This document shows positions 1 to 11,100 of a stretch of DNA of 24,317 nucleotides, in pieces. The notes beneath the pieces are model-generated. The model was not told the origin of the DNA. It made no database searches and saw nothing but the letters and a program-made list of their open reading frames with translations. Source of the stretch: Chloroflexota bacterium (GTDB taxonomy: Bacteria; Chloroflexota; Ktedonobacteria; Ktedonobacterales; Ktedonobacteraceae); the NCBI GenBank assembly GCA_005879655.1, contig VBJK01000105.1:1-24317 (forward strand). The letters are read 5' to 3'. Within the stretch, counting starts at the first letter, position 1, and the number at the start of each line of letters is the position of its first letter. Both the position numbers and the translations under genes were made by a program.

Positions 1-3000
1 CCTCGAAGATACAAATCTGCAACTACAGAGAGCTGTTCGAGGTAGCTCTCCGGCTGATTTGTGCCCCGGCAATTTTCAATACACTGATTGCCGTAACGTC
101 GTAAGGCAGGGGTTTCTTGCGGCTCGTAGTGCTCCAGGTCTGACACGGAGATCTGTGTCGCCGTGCCCTTTGCTAGCCATTTGCGCAGGAGCGCTGCCAG
201 CTCCTGATGACTGCTAACGACGCAGGCCAAACGATGCTTCAGGTGCTTCCTACCGAGCAGGAGAGTATAGGCCATATTGCCACAATCCAGCGTGGGAGTA
301 CGCTCGCAAAGCTCCGCTAATTGCTCTACCTGCTGCTGCAATTGAGCGGATGTACGTGCCGAAAGTACGATCAGATAGCCCGGCTTTGCGGCGTGTCTGC
401 GCAAATGTGCCGGGGTCTCTTCTATCACCATGTGAGCATTTGTGCCACTAAACCCAAAGGCGCTGATCGCTGCACACCTGCGCATACCATCTCCCTCGAC
501 CTCCCAATCTCTCAGTGTGGTATTCACATAAAATGGACTCTCATTAAACTGAATATGGCCATTTCCTGCTTGAAAATGTAACGAAGGTGGAAGCTGTTTA
601 TGCTGTAATGAGAGCAATATCTTGATGACCCCAGCTATCCCCGCAGCAGCGACCGCGTGTCCAAGATTCGTCTTGATGGAGCCAAGTGCACAGTAAGTTC
701 TCTTGTTGGTATCTTTGCGGAAGGCACGTGTCAGGGCTTCGTACTCAATGGGATCGCCTAACTTGGTGCCTGTGCCGTGCGCCTCAACCATCTGGATCTG
801 CTCTGCATGGATCTGAAATGCCTCATAGACAGAGCGTTGCAGTCGCTCTTGAGCGTCAGTGTTTGGTACCGTAATACCCCTGGTAGCCCCATCCTGATTG
901 ATGCCCGACCCACGGATCACTCCATAGATATGATCGCCAGAGGCAAGAGCATCCTTGAGCCGCTTGAGGACGACTATACCAACTCCTTCGCTAGGTACAA
1001 ACCCATCTGCACGATCATCAAAGGTAAAGCAACGCCCTCCTGCTGAGAGCATCTGAGCACGATTCGCTCCCCTATAAAACTCAGGAGTGCACTGGAGAAA
1101 GATACCTCCTGCCAGGGCCATGTCTATTTCTCTGCTCCATAAGCCCTGACAGGCCAGATGCATAGCGACAAGCGAGCTAGAGCAGGCCGTATCGATGGCC
1201 ATCGCAGGTCCTCGAAGATTTAAATAATAGGCAACCCGGCCAGCAATCACTGAGTTTGCATTACCCCAGAATGCTTGTGCGGGCGACTCACTCTCAAATA
1301 ACAGTCGATAGTCCCCGGCAACGCATCCGATATATACTCCACATTGTCGCCCTTCAATGCTGGTACCTGCGTACCCAGCATCTTCCAGAGCCTTCCAGGA
1401 TTCTTCGAGAGCCAGGCGCTGCTGCGGGTCCATATAGGTAGCTTCAAGCTCTGAGATATTGAAAAAAGCCGGGTCAAAAAGATCTATGTCTGCTAAGAAA
1501 CTGCCATACTTGCAATAAGGTTCCTTCTCATTGGCAGGTGTTGGAGCAAGCTCCGTAAGAGGCCAACGCGTAACCTCCTCGACGAGATCTGTGCCGTGTG
1601 CCAGATGCTCCCAGAGTTCGCCAACATTCTTTGAGCGAGCGAAGCGACCGCTCATACCAATAATGGCAATTGGCTCGTGGCTCGTTGCCTGCATGTCGGT
1701 CTCTGACGCCTGTTTCAGGACCATGTCTCGATGGATTGGTTGTGTCTCTTGTATGTCTTCAACGACACGTACAGGGGATGCGCTTGCTTGTAGCGAGGCT
1801 TTCAATGTTGTTGCATGTTCTTGTAGCATATATTGGATCAGTTGAGCGACATTCTTGTTATTAAACAGGACCGTTGTCTGGAGGGTAAGGTTGCTTTTTT
1901 GGTTGATGACATTGACGAGTCTGGATGCGACGATGGAATCAATACCATATTCTGAAAAATTTGTATCTTTCTGGACTGCTCTCTCCTGTACTTTTAATAC
2001 TTCTGCCATGCTCTCTACAATAATGGAATGGATATGGTCTTTGAGCATTTGCTCTGTGGGGCTTGTCCATGACCACTCATTGCTTTTCTCACTCTTTATA
2101 ATTCCATCACTTTCGGCTATAATCACTTGCTGACCCGTAGGGACGGTGGCTTCTTCCTGCTCGTTTGTGCCTGTCTGCTGAGCTTCCCAGGTAGGAATGT
2201 AGATTGCCCCAAACCCTTCATCTTTTAATACTGCTTGCCAGCTCTCCATAGTCAGAATAGGACTGGCTGGGATGCGCAACTCAGGGTCTTCATAGGCCCA
2301 CCATCCCTCAAGCAATCCGAAGGTCAGGTGTACGACGAGGTTTGTATCTGTGATCTCGTTTAAGAGGAGCAAGCCGTGCTTTTTTAGTGCGGGCTTGATG
2401 TTGCGCAGAGTGTGCCTGATATTGCGGGTAGCGTGTAGCACGTTAGAGGCAATTACCAGATCATAGCTCTCCGGCTGGACTCCCTGTTCCAGCAGTGGTC
2501 GTTCTACGTCTAAGAACTGACAGGTCAGGAAGGGATTCTTCGCTCCATAGCTCTCTTGCCCGTGGTGCAGAAAGGCTAGCGAGATATCGCTATAGCAATA
2601 CTCAGCGATGGATGCCTGGTATGGCTGCAACTTCTCTAAGATCTGACTTGTAGTTCCTCCTGTACCTGCGCCAAGCTCCAGGAGCCGAATGCGTACATTT
2701 GCCTCGTGGGCAAGCCTCTCTTGCAGATAGGACACGATGAGGGTCGATAGCACTTCATTGAAATAGTCTGAGACTCTATTGTGTTGATAGATCCCCTCAA
2801 CTAATTCCATGGAACCGTTAGGAAACATGACATCGGTGGCAGGCAGTGCTTCGGTCAGGATGGCAGGTAGGGCACGCAGCATGGTCTCCACTAATACTAC
2901 CTGTGCTTTGAGGTCGGCATTGTGTAGCCAGCGCTCTTTACACCGATCCCAATCTTGCCAGAGGCTTGCACTATTGATTTGGATCGTGTCTCCTACTGTA

Positions 3001-3245
3001 CAATTGTCACTGCTCTTTAAATCGGTTCGATTGCAGTTGAAGCTCACTTGCTTCTGTTGTGCTAATAGTCTCATGCTCTCATGCAACCACCGATGGTAGA
3101 AAGGTCTAATCTCCTGCTGCTCTCCCTGCTCGGTGAGCACTACCTGCTTTTCTCCGCAGAGACCGAGGGATTGCAATTGACTCCATAATAGCTGGTAGAG
3201 GAGGTCATCCATCTCCTGTTTTTGCATACTAAACATCTCTTTCAT
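1..3245 (-). CDS. trans-AT polyketide synthase, C-MT-ACP-KS (3' end beyond the window)
   Basis: Open for 1081 codons and runs off the left edge, so the C-terminus is missing. Domains seen: an N-terminal region of about 185 residues; an S-adenosylmethionine C-methyltransferase with motif I LELGAGTGG near residues 188-196 and the typical LLEGWW segment later; an ACP with YGIDS, phosphopantetheine Ser at residue 437; and a KS from about residue 523 to 940. The KS has DTACSSS (Cys 688), HGTGT near 823 and NLGH near 861, so it looks fully condensing. A post-KS linker follows and no AT is present. The protein starts mid-module: its MT and ACP would complete the module begun by the KS of the preceding gene, predicting an alpha-methyl branch. 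ATG 3245 lies 46 bp after the previous stop. The Shine-Dalgarno is weak, and ATG 3227, preceded by GAAAGAG, is a possible alternative. Gene identity is firm; the exact start is less so. Confidence 0.93.
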   Translation of the reverse strand, partial: MKEMFSMQKQEMDDLLYQLLWSQLQSLGLCGEKQVVLTEQGEQQEIRPFYHRWLHESMRLLAQQKQVSFNCNRTDLKSSDNCTVGDTIQINSASLWQDWDRCKERWLHNADLKAQVVLVETMLRALPAILTEALPATDVMFPNGSMELVEGIYQHNRVSDYFNEVLSTLIVSYLQERLAHEANVRIRLLELGAGTGGTTSQILEKLQPYQASIAEYCYSDISLAFLHHGQESYGAKNPFLTCQFLDVERPLLEQGVQPESYDLVIASNVLHATRNIRHTLRNIKPALKKHGLLLLNEITDTNLVVHLTFGLLEGWWAYEDPELRIPASPILTMESWQAVLKDEGFGAIYIPTWEAQQTGTNEQEEATVPTGQQVIIAESDGIIKSEKSNEWSWTSPTEQMLKDHIHSIIVESMAEVLKVQERAVQKDTNFSEYGIDSIVASRLVNVINQKSNLTLQTTVLFNNKNVAQLIQYMLQEHATTLKASLQASASPVRVVEDIQETQPIHRDMVLKQASETDMQATSHEPIAIIGMSGRFARSKNVGELWEHLAHGTDLVEEVTRWPLTELAPTPANEKEPYCKYGSFLADIDLFDPAFFNISELEATYMDPQQRLALEESWKALEDAGYAGTSIEGRQCGVYIGCVAGDYRLLFESESPAQAFWGNANSVIAGRVAYYLNLRGPAMAIDTACSSSLVAMHLACQGLWSREIDMALAGGIFLQCTPEFYRGANRAQMLSAGGRCFTFDDRADGFVPSEGVGIVVLKRLKDALASGDHIYGVIRGSGINQDGATRGITVPNTDAQERLQRSVYEAFQIHAEQIQMVEAHGTGTKLGDPIEYEALTRAFRKDTNKRTYCALGSIKTNLGHAVAAAGIAGVIKILLSLQHKQLPPSLHFQAGNGHIQFNESPFYVNTTLRDWEVEGDGMRRCAAISAFGFSGTNAHMVIEETPAHLRRHAAKPGYLIVLSARTSAQLQQQVEQLAELCERTPTLDCGNMAYTLLLGRKHLKHRLACVVSSHQELAALLRKWLAKGTATQISVSDLEHYEPQETPALRRYGNQCIENCRGTNQPESYLEQLSVVADLYLR

Positions 3246-3290
3246 CGTTGTGAAGTATTGTGCTTTTCTCTGCAATAGTGAATGTGGTTG

Positions 3291-5114
3291 TTATGCGTGT
3301 GTCTTACTGGCAGTCCCTTCTGCATTGTCCTCCCCAATCCGGTATTTGCTCAATGTATCCGGGTCATTTTGCACTAGATAGTATGCCAGGTGTTGCAATG
3401 TTAGCATTTCAGCTTTATACCATCCTTCCAGGACAGCCGATGTTAGTTCCAAGTGATAAGTCTGGTTTAGCCGATTGATGAGTTCCGTAAGAGTAACTAG
3501 ATCAAAACCATACTCTAACAACGCAACTTCGTGATCAATCTCTTCTCTCTTGATTTGCAAAATTTCTGCGATGATACATTTTAATGCATCTTGTACCACA
3601 TTGTGTAAGCCATCAGTATTGTCAGAGACAGGTACTACGGATGGCGCAGGCGTGAAGGTTGGGAGGCGATAGTTGCGCAGATTTTGTATATATGAGGACT
3701 TGCGCCTAGCGTGGTCTATCGAGACATCCCCTGCCTGCACCCCTACCGCTTGATCATGTGGGGTTTTTCCTCCATTAAGGCTAGCTTGATGGTTGCTCTG
3801 ATCTGCCAAGCTCGCATCGGCAGTTAGTCTCTGATCACTACTAGCCGGAGTTATTGAGCTTGACACTCCGGGGAGCCAATAGCGTTCGCGGGCAAAGGGA
3901 TAGGCTGGCAGGCTAACGCGACGAGGCGACTGCCCCTCATATAAATGCTTCCAATCAATATTCGCACCCTTCATCCACAGCTGCACAAGTTGTACGAGAT
4001 TCCGCTGCTGATAGCAGCTATCCAGCAAGCATTGTATATCTTCCTCGGTCTCGACATTTGCACATTTCTTGATCTGGCCTGTATATACTCCTGTCGATGC
4101 TTGATTGTTAATGAACGCGGCTAAGCTTTGCAGTAAGACTTCTCGCTCATCTGTCAGGATAGCCAGGCGATAGTCCATGGCCTCCCGACCCACCTGTAGG
4201 GTAAACGCGACATCTGTAAGAGCCTGCTCTGCATGTACTTGTACCCAATCTCTCAGCTCTTGCGCATAGATTTTTAATTGAGCTTCGCTCTTTGCTGACA
4301 ATACGAAGAGGTTTGGCAGCGTCGTGCTGCTTGCCAGACGGGTTACTTCCCTCTTAGGGATATATTCTTCAACGACCAGATGGGCATTTGTGCCACTAAA
4401 ACCAAAGGAACTCACTGCTGCACGCCTCGTCGTTCCCTCCGCTACTATCCAGTCCTGGAGTTGGGTATTCACATAAAATGGCGATGCTGAAAAATCAAAA
4501 TGCTCGTTGGGCTGGTGAAAGTGTAGTGTCGGTACAAGCTTTTGCTGTTTCATGGCTAGCAAGACTTTGTGAAGACCAGCCATACCAGCAGCTGCCGAAG
4601 TGTGACCAATACTACTTTTGACTGAACCAATAGCGCAATACTGTTTATGCTGTGTTTTCTCTCGAAACACAGTTGATAACGCTTCCAGCTCAATGGGATC
4701 ACCAAGTTTCGTACCTGTGCCATGCATCTCCACATAGCTAATACTGGTAGGATCGATTCGATATTTTTCGTAAATCTCACGCGCCAGTTCAATCTGACTC
4801 TGGACATTGGGAGCGGTCATGCCATTGGAGGCTCCATCCTGGTTCATACCTGATCCAATGATTACCCCGTGGATCTGATCTTGATCCGCCTCTGCCTCCT
4901 TTAGTCTCTTGAGTACTACTGCTCCGACACCTTCCCCTGGAACAAAACCATTAGCAGAGGCATCAAAGGCTTTGCATTGTCCTTCTGGTGATAACATTCC
5001 TGCACGACACATGCCAACGTATGAGTCTGGTGTCAGATACAGGCTTACCCCACCCACTAAAGCCATATCGATCTCCCCTTGCCAGAGGGCCTGACATGCT
5101 AAGTGTGTAGCCAC
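3291..5114 (-). CDS. trans-AT PKS fragment: 3' part of KS5 plus degenerate ACP
   Basis: Homology in this frame begins at 5186, not at the nominal GTG start at 5114. That GTG is the Val codon just after the KS motif DTACSSS, and no ribosome binding site precedes it. The Cys codon at 5127-5129 therefore lies upstream of any annotated start. An in-frame TAG at 5187-5189 closes the frame. The rest of the KS is normal ([10 protein letters not shown] near residue 130, [13 protein letters not shown]) and is followed by the post-KS linker ending in SLPAYPF. Near the C-terminus is an ACP-like fold whose motif reads YGFDL: the Ser that takes phosphopantetheine is Leu at residue 539 (codon CTA, 3498-3500). 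I read this as the downstream half of the 3192-residue PKS gene to its right, separated by a deletion and frameshift. The next gene supplies MT and ACP for this module. Confidence 0.8.
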   Translation of the reverse strand: MATHLACQALWQGEIDMALVGGVSLYLTPDSYVGMCRAGMLSPEGQCKAFDASANGFVPGEGVGAVVLKRLKEAEADQDQIHGVIIGSGMNQDGASNGMTAPNVQSQIELAREIYEKYRIDPTSISYVEMHGTGTKLGDPIELEALSTVFREKTQHKQYCAIGSVKSSIGHTSAAAGMAGLHKVLLAMKQQKLVPTLHFHQPNEHFDFSASPFYVNTQLQDWIVAEGTTRRAAVSSFGFSGTNAHLVVEEYIPKREVTRLASSTTLPNLFVLSAKSEAQLKIYAQELRDWVQVHAEQALTDVAFTLQVGREAMDYRLAILTDEREVLLQSLAAFINNQASTGVYTGQIKKCANVETEEDIQCLLDSCYQQRNLVQLVQLWMKGANIDWKHLYEGQSPRRVSLPAYPFARERYWLPGVSSSITPASSDQRLTADASLADQSNHQASLNGGKTPHDQAVGVQAGDVSIDHARRKSSYIQNLRNYRLPTFTPAPSVVPVSDNTDGLHNVVQDALKCIIAEILQIKREEIDHEVALLEYGFDLVTLTELINRLNQTYHLELTSAVLEGWYKAEMLTLQHLAYYLVQNDPDTLSKYRIGEDNAEGTASKTHA

Positions 5115-5164
5115 TAATGAAGATGAACAGGCGGTGTCAATGGCAATGGCGGGTCCTTTCAGAT

Positions 5165-5189
5165 TCAGTAGATAGGCAATGCGGGACTA
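5165..5189 (-). other. frame break with missing KS5 residues, at a perfect inverted repeat
   Basis: Reading leftward, the upstream frame gives FADAGYSP and then terminates at 5165-5167. The -/+ shifted frame resumes at 5186 with [12 protein letters not shown] and then DTACSSS. In the neighbouring KS6 about 41 residues separate the corresponding points (DAGYAG to GRVAYYLN). So a segment of roughly 120-130 bp, not a multiple of three, is absent along with the frame. The junction lies exactly on ATGCGGG-CTATAGT-CCCGCAT, a 7-bp perfect inverted repeat whose loop contains the palindrome CTATAG. Either a genuine deletion or an assembly error fits. Confidence 0.75.
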
Positions 5190-8100
5190 TAGCCCGCATC
5201 TGCAAAAGCTTTATAGCCTTCTTCTAAAAAGAGGCGGTGCTGAGGGTCCATGACCTCGGCCTCTGCCGGGGAGAGATGAAAGAAGGAGGGATCAAATGCC
5301 TCGATATCGTCAATGGCTCCGAGCCACTTACAATAGATCTTCCCTCTCTGTGCTGGGTTGGGGTCATAATAGCTTGTGACATCGAAACGAGAGAGCGGTA
5401 TTTCTCGGATGGCGTTTTTCCCCTGCACAAGATTGTTCCAATACTCGCTCAAATCCCTGGTGCCGGGATATTTGCCTGACATTCCTACAATAGCGATGCC
5501 CTCAGTACTTCCAGGACAAAATCCCAAAATCTTTTGGGGAATGGGAGCGCTTGGGGACACCCCAAGCCCCGCCAGGGAAGCTTCGCCCCCTGGACCCCCA
5601 AACCCTACCACCTCTCTTGTTTCTGCACCAGGAAGCCCATCTGGTGCCTGGATCTGGGAAGAGAGTTGTACCAGTTGTGGTTGCAGAGAAACATCTTGCA
5701 CAACAGTTGCTCTCGCTGGGACAGACGTTTGCTGTAGTACTACACCGCTTTTCATGAGTTCTTTTTGTAGGAACCCTGCCAGTTGACGAATGGTAGGATA
5801 TTCATAGACTATAGGTGCGGCAAGATGGCATGCGAACTGTTCCTTGAGAGACTCTATCCACTCCACACCCAGGACTGAATCCAGGCCCATCTCTCCAAAG
5901 GGTTTCTGTCTATCAATAACAGTCTGCTCCATATACAAGATTTGAGCTAAGCTGTTGGCTAGCTCTTCCTCCAGGACTTGCACGGAGACCACCCCAGGGT
6001 GCTGCGCTACAGCTAGACTCGCCTCGCTGATTGATGACTGAGGCTGATCCGCTACTTCGGAGTTGCTTGAGGGCATGGGGGGATCTGCCAATGGCCGTAA
6101 TGTAATTCTCTGCGGGCGAACGCTGTCTATTGAGAAAGAGGGAGACATCTTGTTGTCTGTCGGCTCGGCTTTAGTTGTTACAGTCGGGGCAAGCTTGCTG
6201 GGAAACCAGTAGCGCTCACGGGCAAAAGGATAGGTAGGCAGACTGATGCGACGAGGCCGTTGCCCGCGATACAACAACTCCCAATCGACGGTGAGGCCAT
6301 TGACCCACCACTCCAGGAGCTTTTCATACTTGCCTTTGCTTATCCAGGCGGCGATGGCTAGCTGGCCATCCTCGTCTGTTGCAAAGCTTCCCATGGGATG
6401 ATAGGGCTTGGCTTCCCCCTGGTAGTACTCTGCTGCTTGCCCTTGTCCTACCAGATACTTTTGCAGTTTCTCTTCAAGCTCTGGCAGTGAGGTGACCAGT
6501 AGTGCGAGCCGTTGCTGCATCGGCTCGCGTCCCACTTGTAGCGTGTAGGCCACATCCTCTAGATCCAGCTTTGCGTCATGGGGGTCAGTCCATTGCCGAT
6601 CCTCTCGCAACCAAGCAAGCAACTGCTCGACACGCTGCTGTAACTGCTCTAGGGTACGCGCCGAGAGTACAATGAGTGCTGGCCGACCTTGGGCTATGCT
6701 GTCTTCTGGCTGTGGTAATGCTGCCTGATGCTGAGCGTGCTTAGGCAGATATTCTTCCACAATCACATGCGCATTGGCTCCTCCAGCCCCAAAGGCGGAG
6801 ATGCCAGCACGTCTGGGCAGGAACTGCTCCTCACCCCTGCCTGGCACTTGTAAGCGTTTCCACGCACCGAGCTGTTGCTGCACCATGAAGGGCGTCTGGC
6901 TGAAATCGATATGGGGGTTGAGCACATCGGCATGGATGGAGGGGACCAGTTGTCCATGTTGCATCTGTAAGAGCACTTTCGAGAGTCCGGCTATTCCGGC
7001 AGCACTCTCGGCATGGCCGATGTTAGACTTGACCGAGCCAATGGCACACGACTGGCTGTGTTCAGTCCCCCCCTGAGCTTGGAAGGCACGAGAGAGTCCT
7101 GCGATTTCGATGGGGTCTCCCAACACGGTGCCAGTGCCATGGGCTTCGATGTAACTGATGGTGCTGGCATCGATGCCTGCTTTGCTGAGGGCTTGTTGGA
7201 TCACTTCGGCTTGCGCATGGGGATTGGGTACCGTCAAGCCGTTGGTCTTGCCTCCATGATTGATGGCCGTTGCCTTGATCACCCCATAGATGTGATCCCC
7301 ATCGGCTTCTGCCCGTGCCAGCGGTTTGAGCAGCACCGCGCCTACTCCTTCCGCAGGCACATAGCCATCGGCTCCCTGCCCGAAGCTCTCACAGTGGCCT
7401 TGACTTGACACAAACTTGCCTTGTCCCAGGAGCAGATATTTATTTGGATGGATGGAGACATTGACCCCTCCGGCGATGGCCAGTTCGCAGTCACCCTGCT
7501 GGATGCTTTGACAGGCCAGGTGCATAGCGGTCAAGGACGATGAGCACATCGTATCCACCGCCATACTTGGTCCCCTTAAATTGCAGTAATAGGATATATG
7601 GTTAGCTATCGATGAGGAAGTGCTACCGAGCGCAACAGGTCTTCCCTGCATCTGCGCTTCCACGCCAAAGAGTTGATATTCTCCATACATGACGCCTACA
7701 AAGACGCCCACATGGGCGGCTCTCGCATCGGCATGGGGCTTGCCATGACTGCCGATCCCAGCGGCAAGAGCGCTACGGGTATAGCCCGCATCTTCTAGCG
7801 TCTCTATCACACACTGCAAGAAGAGACGTTCCTGCGGGTCCATCATTTCGGCTTCTCTGGGAGAGATCTGGAAGAAGAAGGGATCAAATTCATCCACGCC
7901 ATCCAGGAAGCCTCCCCATTTGCAGTAGGTGCTTCCCATCTTGTTTTTGTCGGGATTGTAGTACAAGTGATGCGGCCAGCGCTCCGGTGGAATCTCGGTG
8001 ATGCAATCACGGCCCTCGCATAAGTTCTTCCAAAATGCGCGCAGGTCTCGTGCACCAGGATAACGTCCGGCCAGTCCGATGATGGCGATGTCTGCCGCTG

Positions 8101-11100
8101 CTCCAACTCTCTCCGATTGAGCCTGGCGCGACAGGAGGCGCTGGCGGTGAGGGGACTGTAGGCTTCGCCCTGCTTGCCTCTCGCTGCTGACCTGGCTGCG
8201 CTGCTGTTCCTGATTGGTCACTGGCAGAGTCGTGATGGCGGCTGCCTTGCTTTGCCCTTTGGAGTTGGCTAACAGATTGCTCAGTTGCTCAGGATAGCTC
8301 TGCAAGAAATACTGCGTCAGGCTCTCTAGCGTTGGGCATTCAAACAGTAACGTTTTCGACAAGGGGCCAAAGCTCTCTTCCAGGGCGTTGATGAAGCGTA
8401 TAGCCAGCACTGAATCAAAGCCATAGTCAATGAGGGGAGCCTGTGTATCGATTTGCTGGACTGCTAACTTGATGAGGCTTGCTAATTGCTTTTTGAAGTA
8501 TGTGCTAGTTCTGTACTGCAATGTCTCCTTTTCTATGCTGATAACTGTCTGCTGCTCCTGTCCACCAGTTCTTTCCACTGGCACGGCTTGCATGGAAGAT
8601 AGCTGGGATTGACTTGATAGGCGTTGCCTGATACGTTCCATCTGTCCGTGTGCGACCATCACCTGTGTTAAACTTAAGGCCAGGGCCTGATAAAGCACCT
8701 TCATCCCGCTCTCTGTGCTCATCGCTTCTATGCCCAATTGCTGCTGCATCAGCCGTCTCTCCTCCACCTCAATTTTCATGCCGCCATTTTCCCACAGCGG
8801 CCAATTGATCGAGATGGTTGTCCCATGACGCTCTGCTGCTATCACCCGTATCTGCCGAGCGTGGGCAAAGGCATCCAGATAGGCATTGGCGGCTGCATAG
8901 TCGGCTTGTCCCACATTGCCCAACACCGCCGAGATGGAGGAACACAGGACGAAGAAGTCTAGCGCAAACTGCTTACTGGCTTCATCCAGATGCTCAACCC
9001 CTCTCACCTTGGGGGCTAGCACCGCCTCGACTTCCTCAGCTGTCTTGTTGAGCAACAGGCTATCGCGCAGCACACCAGCTGCATGAATGATCCCATCCAG
9101 GTGCCCATACTGCTGTATCACTCTCTGCATGAGAGCATGGACCGCTGGCCCATCGTCTACGGCTACCTGCTGGTAGTCAAGGTGTAAAGTTTCGCCTACT
9201 GCCGACTCCAATTGTGCACGCTGTGCGGCAGACAGGGGAGAGCGACCCACCAGGATCACCGTTGCCTTTCGCACGTGTTGGGCCATCTCCCGTACAAAGA
9301 GCCGTGCTAGGCCGCCTGCCCCTCCTGTGATGAGATAGCAGCCATCCTCCTTCCAGGGTCTGCTCTCCGGTAGGCTTGACTTATCTATGCTTACCTCTTG
9401 CCACTGCATGATCCAGCGTTTGCTATCTCGATAGAGAATGTATCGCTCCTGGGGTCGGATTTGGTTCTCGCGCAACCAGGTCAACAGTTCCCTCTCTTGC
9501 GGCTCCCTATCTACTTGAAGCAGTTGCCATTGCAGTTTGGGATACTCTTGCTCTGTCGTCTTGAGCACACCCGCCAGTGCTTCAAGCAAGGAAGGTTCCT
9601 TGCTGCGCACCACCACGATTTGTATGAGCACTGAGCTTGCGCGTTGGGCTACCAGGAGATGCTGAAGCTCTTGGATGAGGTACTGCACTGCCTCCTGAAA
9701 ACGTAATGCTCGATCAGGCTGCCCACTTTGCCAATGCTTCACTCTCACTTTCCAGCAGTGCTCATCCAGGCTTAGCTGATCTTGGATGGACGAGCCATCT
9801 ATGCCTGGCAGATCGCAGAGTAGTACAAGCTGATCGGTGCAAGAGACTGTTTCTGCAACAGGCTGAGGTACTTGCCTCTGCCATGTGATCTCCTCTGGCT
9901 GCCAGTGAGGTGTGAGTAGTACGGTCCATCTCTCCTCTTCGCTTTTGAGCGCTCGCATACTTAACCCACGCAGACGGACCACGACGCGTCCTGTATCGTC
10001 ACACACCTCAAGATCGAAAAAGGATGTAAAATTCGGACTGGCCCCCGGCTGCTTGCTGTGCTGTCTACGACGCACCCATGCCCATCCTTGTGCTGGCACC
10101 TCATCTACTATCTCCAGCTCCTCCAGTGCGAACGGCACTTGTAGTTCATTGCTCTCTGCCAACAACCAGATGCAGGACTGCAAGGCGGCATCCAGCAGAC
10201 TGGGATGCAGCACAAAGTCCGTACGTGTGTGGGCCACCACCGCTGGGACATGCAGTCTGGCCAGTAGCTCATCATCTCCCACATCCAGTTGGGCTATCCC
10301 CTGTAGAGATGGCCCATAGTTGAAGCCCAGGGCATGATACCGCTGATAACATTCGCTGCCCGAAACCGTTAAGTGCTGGCAACGGCTTTGTATGCTGCTC
10401 AGGTCAAGTCTCTGGTTCTCTTGTGTGTGTGTGGACGTGCTCAGCTCGCGCAGTTGTGCTCTCCCCTGGCTCATGATAGCTGGTGCTTCATGCTCCGGCT
10501 CATGGGTCTTGCAGCTGATCGTAAAGATGATCTGCTCATGCTCCTCTAATTCCAGGGCGATATCCACTATTACCGGCTGCTTACCGATCACCAGGGAACG
10601 TAGCCATACGACCTGCGTAAGGCATAGAGTGCGTTCCTCTTTCTGCTCCACGCTTCCCATGGCCTGACGAATGGCGGCATGTGCCATCTCTAGATAGGCT
10701 ACCCCTGGCATGAGCCTCTGTCCTTTGATGACATGATCCGCCAGGAAAAACTCCTCGCCGTTGAAGCTTGAACTGAAGCGTTGGGCGAAGAAATCCGAGA
10801 TATTGCATTGCACCAGAGGATGCAGACAGTCATGCGCTGTCCTTACGGTCATAGTCGGGGTGGGAAGCCAGTAGCGCTCACAGGCAAAAGGATAGGTAGG
10901 CAGACTGATGCGACGAGGCCGTTGCCCACGATACAACAGCTCCCAATCGACGGTGAGACCATTGACCCACCATTCCAAAAGCTTTTCATACTTGCCTTTG
11001 CTCATCCAGGCGGCGATGGCTAGCTGACCATCCTCATCCGTTGCAAAGCTTCCCATGGGATGGTAGGGCTTGACTTCTCCCTGGTAGTACTCTGCTGCTT

